Part shown: positions 56,973-64,000 of the stretch, piece by piece
How positions within the stretch are numbered: the stretch's first letter is position 1
Layout of the letters: each line of letters starts with the position of its first letter
Assembly (NCBI RefSeq): GCF_014192645.1
Contig: NZ_JACHYE010000001.1
Coordinates: 885,170-949,169, forward strand
From: Herbaspirillum sp. Sphag64
GTDB lineage: Bacteria > Pseudomonadota > Gammaproteobacteria > Burkholderiales > Burkholderiaceae_D
Length of the DNA stretch: 64,000 bases
Direction: 5' to 3'
The notes under the pieces: generated by a model
The model's database searches: none
What the model saw: only the letters and a program-made list of their open reading frames with translations
Told to the model about the DNA's origin: nothing
Program-made: the position numbers and the translations under genes

Positions 56973-58088
56973 ATGCTTGCATTATTTGAGGTTTATCGTG
57001 GTCGCCTGCACTGTCGATATCCGCAACTGTCATCTCGACTGAAAATGGCGCTCGCAGTAATGCCTGCAGCCCTTCTGACCGCTTGCGCGGTGCCTCAGGA
57101 AGCAGCGCCAGTAAAACCTGTGACGGTCGCGGTGCGGCCGACACCACCAAAACCAGTCGATACGCCACAGCAGGCAGCCTTGCGCAAGCTCACTGCACAG
57201 CAGGACATGCTTTATCGTGTCGCAGCACCGCTACTGACCAACAATGCTCCGCTGTGCAAGGGAAACGCACGTAACCTGCTCGGCTTCACCGCCAAGAACA
57301 AGTATTCCTACTCCAGCGAATTTGCGGATGCAGCGCAGCGTATGGGTTATGACGATCGCCTGCAAGTCACCGGGGTCTTGCCAGGAAGCGGCGCTGATCG
57401 TGCGGGCGTGCAGCGTGGTGACATTCTGCTTAAAGTCGCCGACAAAACCTTACAAACAGGCGTCGATGCCGAACGTCAGGCCGCCAATGTACTGGGTCCA
57501 TTAGTCGGTGGACGAGCACCGATCAAGCTGACCATTCTGCGCCAGCAGGCACAACAAAGCCTGGTAGTACCGATGACGCTGGCCTGCGCATTCAGTATTG
57601 AGCTCGGCAACAGCGACAACATCAACAGCTACGGCGACGGTCGCCGCGTGCTGATCACCCGTGGCATGCTGGGCTTTGTGCAATCGGATAACGAACTGGC
57701 CTATCTGATTGCCAAGGAAATGGCACACAACTCGCTCGGGCACGCTATTCGTCAACGCATGGTCGCGACCAGCGGCAGTGTAATTGACAATCTGATGCGG
57801 GCAGAGCCTGACATGACGGCTGCAGCCGGAAACGGCGGCATCCGCCCATACCCGCAGGAGCTCGATGCAGCGGCAGACAATCTCGCCTTGTACATGCTGG
57901 TACGCGCTGGTTACAATGTGGACGGCTATGCTTCATTCTGGCAACGACTGGCAACGCAATATCCTGCAACGGTCCCCAATGGCTACACATCTCTGCATCC
58001 CGGAATTACCTACCGGCTCAGCATGATCGACAAGTACTTGCAGACGATCAAGGCAAAACAGACCGCCGGAAAACCGCTGCTGCCCTGA
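56973..58088 (+). CDS. M48-like peptidase homologue with PDZ domain, zinc site degenerate
   Basis: From the ATG at 56973 (AGGAG upstream) the product has 371 residues, a signal sequence with lipobox-like ALLTAC, a PDZ-type domain (VTGVLPGSGADRAGVQRGDILLKVADKTLQ) and an M48-like domain. In the latter the HExxH motif reads AKEMAHN: Lys248 stands where the first zinc-binding histidine should be, and the later EADxxG site reads AADNLAL, lacking the glutamate. With two ligands missing it is probably not an active protease. It may be a chaperone- or scaffold-like paralogue. It follows dut by 64 bp, in the same direction. Confidence 0.82.
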   Translation: MLALFEVYRGRLHCRYPQLSSRLKMALAVMPAALLTACAVPQEAAPVKPVTVAVRPTPPKPVDTPQQAALRKLTAQQDMLYRVAAPLLTNNAPLCKGNARNLLGFTAKNKYSYSSEFADAAQRMGYDDRLQVTGVLPGSGADRAGVQRGDILLKVADKTLQTGVDAERQAANVLGPLVGGRAPIKLTILRQQAQQSLVVPMTLACAFSIELGNSDNINSYGDGRRVLITRGMLGFVQSDNELAYLIAKEMAHNSLGHAIRQRMVATSGSVIDNLMRAEPDMTAAAGNGGIRPYPQELDAAADNLALYMLVRAGYNVDGYASFWQRLATQYPATVPNGYTSLHPGITYRLSMIDKYLQTIKAKQTAGKPLLP

Positions 58089-58106
58089 TTACTTCGTGAA
58101 TTAGTA

Positions 58107-58161
58107 CCTTCGCTATACACGATAACGAAGGCGATACGAGAGTGTGCAAGCAAGCACACTC
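58107..58161. repeat. Two hairpins between the M48-like gene and clpA
   Basis: CCTTCG...CGAAGG (58107-58112 with 58126-58131, with inner TAT/ATA) and GAGTGTGC/GCACACTC (58140-58147 with 58154-58161) precede the terminator at 58172. Confidence 0.6.
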
Positions 58162-58171
58162 CCGATACAAA

Positions 58172-58208
58172 CAAAAAGGCTGGAACGCAATGCGCTCCAG
58201 CCTTTTTT
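58172..58208. terminator. Bidirectional terminator between the M48-like gene and clpA
   Basis: AAAAAGGCTGGA pairs with TCCAGCCTTTTTT around an ACGCAATGCGC loop (inner GCG/CGC possible). A-rich and T-rich flanks allow action on both strands. Confidence 0.9.
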
Positions 58209-58232
58209 ATGACGTCGAATTTAATACTAGGC

Positions 58233-60539
58233 TTATTCGACTTCCAGTTTTTCCTGCGGCTCGGCTGGTGGAGGTGTCGGATCATCACCCTCCGGGAACT
58301 CCAGCTTGACCTGGTCTGCATCATCAAGATCAACAGTGACGCGACCACCGGAGACGAGACGACCAAACAACAGCTCGTCAGCCAGCGCCTTGCGAATCAT
58401 GTCTTGAATCAACCGTGACATCGGCCGTGCACCCATGAGCGGATCGAAGCCCTTCTTGCCGAGGAACTTGCGCAGATTTTCTGAGAAGATAGCTTCTACT
58501 TTCTTCTCGTGCAATTGCTCTTCCAGCTGCATCAGGAACTTGTCGACTACACGCAGGATGATTTCTTCGTCGAGCGCGCGGAAGCTGATGATGGCATCCA
58601 GACGATTACGGAATTCCGGCGTGAACATACGCTTGATATCCGCCATCTCATCACCGGCTTCCTTCTTGTCGGTGAAGCCAATGGAACGCTTCTGCAGACT
58701 CTCGGCACCGGCGTTCGTAGTCATGACGATGATCACGTTGCGGAAGTCAGTCTTGCGACCGTTGTTATCAGTGAGCGTGCCATGATCCATGACTTGCAGC
58801 AGGATATTGAAAATATCGGGATGCGCCTTTTCGATTTCATCAAGCAGCAACACGGCATGCGGCTTCTTGGTGATCGCTTCGGTCAACAACCCACCCTGAT
58901 CGAAACCGACGTAACCCGGAGGCGCACCGATGAGACGGCTAACCGCATGGCGTTCCATGTACTCCGACATGTCAAAACGAATCAGCTCAATGCCAAGAAT
59001 GAATGCCAACTGCTTCGCCACTTCGGTCTTGCCAACACCAGTCGGACCAGAGAACAGGAAGGAGCCAATCGGCTTGTCAGTCTTGCCCAGACCGGCACGT
59101 GCCATCTTGATTGCTGACGCCAGCGCTTCAATCGCAGGATCCTGACCGAAGACGACGTTCTTGAGGTCACGATCAATCGTTTGCAGCTTGGTCCGGTCAT
59201 CCTGATTGACCGACTGCGGCGGAATCCGCGCAATCTTGGAGATGATCTCTTCGATTTCAGGCTTGCCGATTGTCTTCTTTTGCTTCGACTTCGGCAGAAT
59301 ACGTTGCGCTGCACCAGCCTCATCGATCACATCAATCGCCTTGTCAGGCAAATGACGGTCGTTGATGAAACGCGCTGCCAGTTCCGCAGCCGAAGTCAGC
59401 GCCGAGGCCGAATATTTCACGCCATGATGCTCTTCGAACTTTGCCTTCAATCCGCGGAGAATCTGAACGGTCTGCTCGACTGTCGGCTCATTGACGTCAA
59501 TCTTCTGGAAGCGACGTGATAATGCGTGGTCTTTTTCGAACACGCCACGATACTCGGTATATGTGGTTGCACCGATACATTTGAGCTGACCACTCGACAA
59601 GGCCGGCTTCAACAGATTCGATGCATCCAATGTTCCACCTGAAGCAGAACCTGCTCCGATGATGGTGTGAATTTCATCGATGAACAGAACGCCGTTCGGG
59701 CTTTCTTTCAACTGCTTGAGCACAGCCTTGAGGCGCTGTTCAAAGTCGCCACGATACTTTGTCCCTGCGAGCAGCGCACCCATGTCCAAAGAATACACAA
59801 CGGCATTCTTGAGAATGTCAGGCACGTCGTTCTGGGTAATCCTCCATGCCAGTCCTTCGGCGATTGCCGTCTTGCCGACGCCAGCCTCGCCGACCAGCAA
59901 CGGGTTGTTCTTGCGGCGGCGGCACAGGGTCTGAATCACGCGCTCAACCTCGGCATCACGACCGATCAGCGGATCAATCTTGCCTTCTGCAGCGGCCTTG
60001 TTCAGATTCTGTGTGAATTGATCCAGTGGGCTTTCTTTTTGCTGGCCTTCGCTCTGCACGTCTTCCGCTCCTTCTGGCGCTTTTTGCGGATCGACTTGCT
60101 GATCCTTGCGCACACCATGAGAAATGAAATTGACTACGTCCAGGCGGGTGACGCCTTGCTGATGCAGATAGTAGACAGCATGCGAATCCTTCTCGCCGAA
60201 AATGGCCACGAGCACGTTGGCTCCGGTCACTTCCTTTTTGCCGTTCGACGCCGACTGCACATGCATGATGGCGCGCTGAATCACGCGCTGGAAGCCCAGC
60301 GTAGGCTGGGTATCCACTTCATTGGTACCTGGTACCGTCGGCGTATTGTCGGTAATGAAGTTGGTGAGTGTCTTGCGCAGGTCATCGATATTGACCGAGC
60401 AAGCGCGCAACACTTCTGCCGCTGATGGGTTGTCCAGTAGCGCGAGCAGCAAGTGCTCTACCGTAATGAACTCATGACGGGATTGTCGAGCCTCGACAAA
60501 GGCCATGTGCAAACTGACTTCCAATTCCTGCGCAATCAT
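58233..60539 (-). CDS. clpA: ATP-dependent Clp protease ATP-binding subunit ClpA
   Basis: ClpA unfolds substrates and feeds them into ClpP. The 768-residue product has the N-terminal Clp domain (about 1-140), two AAA+ modules with Walker [14 protein letters not shown] near residue 217 and [13 protein letters not shown] near 499, the ClpP-binding IGF loop (SIGFTDKK), and a C-terminal acidic and proline tail. The ATG at 60539 has GGAGG upstream and overlaps the clpS stop by ATGA. Confidence 0.97.
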   Translation of the reverse strand: MIAQELEVSLHMAFVEARQSRHEFITVEHLLLALLDNPSAAEVLRACSVNIDDLRKTLTNFITDNTPTVPGTNEVDTQPTLGFQRVIQRAIMHVQSASNGKKEVTGANVLVAIFGEKDSHAVYYLHQQGVTRLDVVNFISHGVRKDQQVDPQKAPEGAEDVQSEGQQKESPLDQFTQNLNKAAAEGKIDPLIGRDAEVERVIQTLCRRRKNNPLLVGEAGVGKTAIAEGLAWRITQNDVPDILKNAVVYSLDMGALLAGTKYRGDFEQRLKAVLKQLKESPNGVLFIDEIHTIIGAGSASGGTLDASNLLKPALSSGQLKCIGATTYTEYRGVFEKDHALSRRFQKIDVNEPTVEQTVQILRGLKAKFEEHHGVKYSASALTSAAELAARFINDRHLPDKAIDVIDEAGAAQRILPKSKQKKTIGKPEIEEIISKIARIPPQSVNQDDRTKLQTIDRDLKNVVFGQDPAIEALASAIKMARAGLGKTDKPIGSFLFSGPTGVGKTEVAKQLAFILGIELIRFDMSEYMERHAVSRLIGAPPGYVGFDQGGLLTEAITKKPHAVLLLDEIEKAHPDIFNILLQVMDHGTLTDNNGRKTDFRNVIIVMTTNAGAESLQKRSIGFTDKKEAGDEMADIKRMFTPEFRNRLDAIISFRALDEEIILRVVDKFLMQLEEQLHEKKVEAIFSENLRKFLGKKGFDPLMGARPMSRLIQDMIRKALADELLFGRLVSGGRVTVDLDDADQVKLEFPEGDDPTPPPAEPQEKLEVE

Positions 60540-60850
60540 GCTTCCTCCATCACGCACTGCAGGGGGTGCCCTGCTTTCCTAGCGTGGGTTAATACGAGTT
60601 CGACTTTTGTGGATGCGATATCTTTCGGATACACACCACACATACCTTTCCCATCGCGGTGAACTTTGAGCATAATCTGCGTCGCCGTTTCACGGTCTTT
60701 GTTGAAGTACTCCTGAATGACTGCGACGACGAATTCCATCGGCGTATAGTCATCATTCAACAAAAATACTTGGTACATAGGAGGCGGCTTGAGCTTTTGC
60801 TCCTTCCGCGCCAGGACTGTACCGTTATCGTTATCGTGCTTGGTTGCCAT
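60536..60850 (-). CDS. clpS: ClpS adaptor protein
   Basis: ClpS delivers N-degron substrates to ClpA. The 104-residue product has the flexible N-terminus, the peptide-binding pocket region [22 protein letters not shown] and the C-terminal [23 protein letters not shown]. It is coupled to clpA by a 4-bp overlap. Confidence 0.97.
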   Translation of the reverse strand: MATKHDNDNGTVLARKEQKLKPPPMYQVFLLNDDYTPMEFVVAVIQEYFNKDRETATQIMLKVHRDGKGMCGVYPKDIASTKVELVLTHARKAGHPLQCVMEEA

Positions 60851-61191
60851 GCATCTATTCTAAAACTATCAATCAACTGTGCAACGCACAACGATGAAGA
60901 AATTAATCTAATTAAATTAGATATTACGCGTTTTCCCGGTAGTGCGCAGATAACACTCCATCATCCTAATTCAAGAGGGGCAAGCTGCCATTTGTTAAAC
61001 AAAAGCTTAATATTTCCATTGAAAACAACTTGACTTTTATAATTTGAACGAGAACAATGGAAATTATTGATAAGTAGCTACTACTTGTCGATAGAAGGGG
61101 GCAAGTTTAAGGGGGGCTGCGGACATTCAAATCTCGCGAGGCTTCTTGCTTTAACGGCTCGTGTGATTGTTTTTAATTGAAAGATGCTTTT
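60851..61191. other. Divergent region between clpS and the cold-shock gene
   Basis: The 340 bp carry a 17-nt AT palindrome (60906-60922), a TATAAT at 61038-61043 that fits the cold-shock promoter, and then a 5' leader of about 140 nt. Long leaders are usual for csp mRNAs and help cold-responsive folding. No gene is seen. Confidence 0.55.
60906..60922. promoter_or_regulatory. AT-rich palindrome upstream of clpS
   Basis: ATCTAATT-A-AATTAGAT is a perfect palindrome with a single central base, placed about 55-70 bp upstream of the clpS start; an operator-like element of unknown owner. Confidence 0.45.
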
Positions 61192-61395
61192 ATGGCAACA
61201 GGTACAGTCAAGTGGTTCAACGATTCTAAGGGCTTTGGCTTTATCACTCCGGATGACGGCGGTGAAGATTTGTTTGCACACTTCTCGGCAATTCAGATGA
61301 ACGGCTTCAAGACCCTCAAAGAAGGTCAAAAAGTTCAGTTCGAAGTCACGCAAGGCCCCAAAGGCAAGCAAGCTTCAAACATTCAAGCTCCTTAA
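61192..61395 (+). CDS. Cold-shock protein (CspA family)
   Basis: This 67-residue single-domain OB-fold protein binds single-stranded RNA and DNA. Both RNP motifs are present: KGFGFITPD (RNP1) and [10 protein letters not shown] (RNP2-like). The ATG at 61192 gives the standard start [11 protein letters not shown] long leader precedes and a strong terminator follows. Confidence 0.97.
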   Translation: MATGTVKWFNDSKGFGFITPDDGGEDLFAHFSAIQMNGFKTLKEGQKVQFEVTQGPKGKQASNIQAP

Positions 61396-61414
61396 TTCAC
61401 CTTAAGCAGCTTCT

Positions 61415-61445
61415 AAAAGCTCCTGTTACCGCAGGAGCTTTTTTT
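61415..61445 (+). terminator. Terminator of the cold-shock gene
   Basis: AAAAGCTCCTG pairs with CAGGAGCTTTT around TTACCG, followed by more T. Confidence 0.92.
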
Positions 61446-61536
61446 ATTTTGGCGTACGATCCATTTTCCTGCCTGCTTCTCACCATTTAAGTGCAGACAT
61501 CGGTCAGCCTGCCGGCCGATGCCCTCTACGATCAAA

Positions 61537-61561
61537 GATTACAGATTACAGATTACAGATT
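61537..61561. repeat. Three tandem copies of GATTACA
   Basis: Exact heptamer copies at 61537, 61544 and 61551, plus a partial fourth GATT. The icd stop codon (61553-61555) lies in the third copy. Confidence 0.9.
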
Positions 61562-62806
61562 TTCAATCATGACTTCGCCAAAGCCAGAGCAAGATACCTG
61601 GGTTGCACCTTCCATCAGCCGGGCAAAATCATAGGTGACCCGCTTGGAGGCAATTGAACGCTTCATCGACTCAATGACCAGATCAGCCGCTTCGATCCAA
61701 CCCATGTGGCGCAACATCATCTCCGCCGACAAAATCAGCGACCCCGGATTAACGTAGTCTTTGCCTGCATATTTCGGCGCAGTGCCATGCGTTGCTTCGA
61801 ACATGGCTACCGAATCAGACAGATTGGCACCAGGCGCAATCCCAATACCGCCTACCTGAGCTGCCACCGCATCGGATATATAGTCGCCGTTGAGATTGAG
61901 GGTCGCAATCACACTGTACTCAGCGGGACGAATCAACACCTGTTGCAGGAAAGCATCAGCAATTGAGTCCTTCATCACGATATCGCGCCCGGTTCTCGGA
62001 TGCTTGAACTTGCACCATGGACCATCATCAATCAAGGTGGCACCAAATTCGTTCAAAGCAACACCGTAAGCCCAGTCCCTGAAGCCACCTTCGGTGTACT
62101 TCATAATATTGCCCTTGTGCACAATCGTGATGGAGGGCTTGTCATTGTCAATGGCATAGCGAATCGCCTTACGCACCAGGCGCTCGGTGCCTTCTCGCGA
62201 TACAGGCTTGATCCCAAGCGCAGAGGTATCAGGGAAGCGCAACTGCTTGACGCCCATTTCCTTGACCAGGAAGTCGATCAGCTTCTGTGCGCCTTCAGAA
62301 CCGGCAGGCCACTCAATGCCAGCATAAATGTCTTCCGAATTTTCTCTGAAAATGACCATATCCGTCTTCTCTGGCTCGCGCACTGGGGCTGGCACTCCCT
62401 TGAAATAGCGTACAGGTCGCAGGCACACATAGAGATCGAGCTGCTGGCGCAACGCCACGCTGAGCGAACGAATACCACCGCTCACAGGCGTATTGAGCGG
62501 CCCCTTGATCGATACAACATACTCTTTGACTGCCTCAACCGTCTCTTCCGGCAGCCAGGTGTCGGCACCATATAGCTTGGTTGCCTTTTCGCCAGCATAG
62601 ATTTCCATCCAGTGGATCTTGCGCTGACCGCCATAAGCTTTTTCTACAGCAGCATCAATCACTTTTAACATCACAGGCGTTACATCAATGCCAGTTCCAT
62701 CACCTTCGATATAGGGGATAATTGGTTGATGTGGCACATTGATGGAAAAATCTTGATTGACAGTGATTTTCTGACCTTCAGACGGCACCCTGATATGTTG
62801 AGCCAT
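61553..62806 (-). CDS. icd: Isocitrate dehydrogenase (NADP-dependent)
   Basis: Icd converts isocitrate to 2-oxoglutarate in the TCA cycle. The 417-residue product is E. coli-like: [12 protein letters not shown], the substrate-binding and phosphorylatable serine region [38 protein letters not shown] and the NADP-binding [18 protein letters not shown]. The serine pattern suggests control by the kinase/phosphatase AceK if one is present. The start has GGAGAG upstream. Confidence 0.98.
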   Translation of the reverse strand: MAQHIRVPSEGQKITVNQDFSINVPHQPIIPYIEGDGTGIDVTPVMLKVIDAAVEKAYGGQRKIHWMEIYAGEKATKLYGADTWLPEETVEAVKEYVVSIKGPLNTPVSGGIRSLSVALRQQLDLYVCLRPVRYFKGVPAPVREPEKTDMVIFRENSEDIYAGIEWPAGSEGAQKLIDFLVKEMGVKQLRFPDTSALGIKPVSREGTERLVRKAIRYAIDNDKPSITIVHKGNIMKYTEGGFRDWAYGVALNEFGATLIDDGPWCKFKHPRTGRDIVMKDSIADAFLQQVLIRPAEYSVIATLNLNGDYISDAVAAQVGGIGIAPGANLSDSVAMFEATHGTAPKYAGKDYVNPGSLILSAEMMLRHMGWIEAADLVIESMKRSIASKRVTYDFARLMEGATQVSCSGFGEVMIENL

Positions 62807-63001
62807 TCATTCTCTCCGGGGAATTGAGCTAAAAATTGAGCAAAAAAAAAGAAAGCGTTAGCAGCTGTCGAGAACCTCTAATAGCAACTGCACGGCGTAT
62901 TGGGAATTGCCACAATTAGTCTTATATAAGATACAAGATGCTTGTTATAAATTATGCACCTGTATTTTACGCATTGCCACGTATTTGCGACACTAGGGAT
63001 C

Positions 63002-63577
63002 ATGCCTCTCATTCTATTCAACAAACCTTTTCAGGTACTTTGCCAGTTCTCCCCGGATCAGACGGATCTTGAGCGGGAAACTCTCTCCGATTACCTACGT
63101 ATTCCCGATATCTATCCCGCAGGGCGACTTGACGCAGACAGCGAAGGGCTGATGCTACTGACCAACGACGGCAAACTGCAGCATGCAATTAGTCATCCCG
63201 AATACAAGCAATCAAAAACCTATCTCGTGCAAGTTGAAGGAACGCCAGATGCCAATGCGCTAGCACACCTGCGTCAGCCACTCGATCTTGGAGATTTCAT
63301 CACGCAAGGAAGCCAAGTAAGTCAGGTTCAAGAACCAGCATGGCTCTGGCCTCGCAATCCACCAATCAGGCAACGCAAGAATCAAGCAACCAGCTGGCTG
63401 ATTATCACAATCAGCGAAGGAAAAAATCGACAGGTCAGACGGATGACAGCTGCGGTTGGCCTACCCACCCTACGGCTGGTACGTATTGCGATCGGCCCGT
63501 ACGCACTGCACACCGATCCTTTATTTCCAGGAGAATGGAAAACCGTAGATCCATCTGCATTGACAGAAAAACACTGA
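63002..63577 (+). CDS. rluE: Ribosomal large subunit pseudouridine synthase, RluE type
   Basis: The 191-residue product belongs to the RsuA/RluB/E/F family; its short form lacking an S4 domain matches RluE, which modifies U2457 in 23S rRNA. The catalytic aspartate lies in AGRLDADSEGLMLLTNDG, followed by HPEYKQSKTYLVQVEG and the ISEGKNRQVRRMTAAVGLPTLRLVRIAIG block. The ATG at 63002 begins at MPLILFNKPF. It is divergent from icd, a usual arrangement in the order. Confidence 0.94.
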   Translation: MPLILFNKPFQVLCQFSPDQTDLERETLSDYLRIPDIYPAGRLDADSEGLMLLTNDGKLQHAISHPEYKQSKTYLVQVEGTPDANALAHLRQPLDLGDFITQGSQVSQVQEPAWLWPRNPPIRQRKNQATSWLIITISEGKNRQVRRMTAAVGLPTLRLVRIAIGPYALHTDPLFPGEWKTVDPSALTEKH

Positions 63578-63731
63578 CAAATCCCTCACCACAGATCAAA
63601 GAACTGCAAACAAGTTGCAACAAATTATTTTTTTTAGAAATTTGTGTCAACCAAGCCCTGACCCCCTCGTTATTGTCAGTGATTCACGAGAATCGCCGTT
63701 TTCTTAACATGTTAAATTGAAGGACTGCAAA

Positions 63732-63938
63732 ATGAAAAAATTGATCGCTGCTCTGATCGCTGGTCTGTTCGCCACTTCCGTGTTCGCACAAGCTGCAGCT
63801 CCTGCTGCTCCAGCTGCTGACGCTGCAAAGACAGAAGCTGCTGCTCCAAAGGCTAAGAAAGCGAAGAAGGCCAAGAAGGCTAAGAAGGCTAAGAAGGCTG
63901 CTGCTGCTCCAGCTGCTGACGCTGCTCCAGCTAAGTAA
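63732..63938 (+). CDS. Small secreted Lys/Ala-repeat protein, 68 aa
   Basis: MKKLIAALIAGLFATSVFAQ is a clear signal peptide with cleavage after VFA. The mature part of about 49 residues is only Ala, Pro, Lys, Asp, Glu and Thr, with a central run of KAK/KKA triplets encoded by near-exact GCTAAGAAG DNA repeats. Such basic repeats resemble the C-terminal tails of H1-like proteins and periplasmic acid-shock-type proteins. A periplasmic polycation could bind LPS or nucleic acid. AAGGACTGCAAA precedes the ATG and a terminator follows. No known family is certain. Confidence 0.75.
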   Translation: MKKLIAALIAGLFATSVFAQAAAPAAPAADAAKTEAAAPKAKKAKKAKKAKKAKKAAAAPAADAAPAK

Positions 63939-63956
63939 TTTAGCTTTAGCAATATC

Positions 63957-63984
63957 AAAAGGCAGGCTTGTCCTGCCTTTTTTT
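63957..63984 (+). terminator. Terminator of the Lys/Ala-repeat gene
   Basis: AAAGGCAGG pairs with CCTGCCTTT around CTTGT, followed by four more T. Confidence 0.92.
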
Positions 63985-64000
63985 ACGCCTGCACGCTTCA

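Noticed and set aside
61537..61561. Possible CRISPR-like or satellite repeat
   Set aside because: Only three 7-bp units without spacers; a simple tandem repeat.

Overview
The window looks like a chromosomal segment of a betaproteobacterium of the order Burkholderiales, most likely family Oxalobacteraceae (relatives of Herminiimonas, Herbaspirillum, Undibacterium or Collimonas). This rests on the gene content and order (ribF-ileS-lspA-coaBC-dut, clpS-clpA / csp / icd / rluE-like, tkt-gap, YhdP-Nit-TldD next to glnE) and on protein sequences typical of that group. The genus cannot be fixed from the sequence alone. No rRNA, tRNA, transposase, integrase or CRISPR array was seen.

Layout. 1-3.0 kb: the N-terminal two-part of a large autotransporter on the minus strand, running off the window. 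3.0-8.7 kb: an accessory stretch with a candidate small RNA, a small unknown gene, a broken alpha/beta hydrolase with its TetR regulator, a YbjN protein, a periplasmic parvulin and a membrane acyltransferase. 8.8-11.7 kb: an OhrR/Ohr organic-peroxide defence pair with clear shared operators, a flavin reductase, a VOC protein and the alkylation repair glycosylase Tag. 11.7-20.0 kb: housekeeping (SrkA, UPF0149/SEC-C, Orn, M48 protease, pterin dehydratase, RsgA, ArgF, ArgG, PpnP). 20.1-21.6 kb: an unrecognised two-gene membrane operon. 21.8-23.4 kb: MurB and YajQ. 23.5-29.6 kb: one AT-rich gene for a 2020-residue protein of unknown function, followed by a 690-bp geneless stretch with two long hairpins. 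30.3-41.2 kb: AroG with a Phe/Tyr leader-peptide attenuator, TldD, a nitrilase-family amidase, YhdP and GlnE. 41.2-44.8 kb: a second-type signal peptidase I and a sulfate uptake operon (substrate-binding protein, CysT, CysW) without a visible CysA. 45.0-49.3 kb: a lipoprotein, Gap, a GNAT acetyltransferase and transketolase. 49.7-58.1 kb: RsmE, RibF, IleS, LspA, CoaBC, Dut and a degenerate M48 lipoprotein. 58.2-64.0 kb: ClpA-ClpS, a cold-shock protein, Icd, an RluE-type pseudouridine synthase and a small secreted Lys/Ala-repeat protein.

The strongest new-looking signals are (i) a 27-codon leader ORF upstream of aroG with nine Phe/Tyr codons, followed by mutually exclusive antiterminator and terminator arms, which together make a textbook ribosome-mediated attenuator; (ii) the 2020-residue AT-rich putative secreted effector or toxin; (iii) an autotransporter that combines Pmp-like GGAI/FxNN repeats with classical passenger beta-strand repeats; (iv) a promoter-to-terminator unit that reads as a three-hairpin small RNA near 3.4 kb; and (v) an M48 protein that has lost its zinc-binding residues. 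All identifications come from reading the sequence and from memory of protein families; no database search was run.
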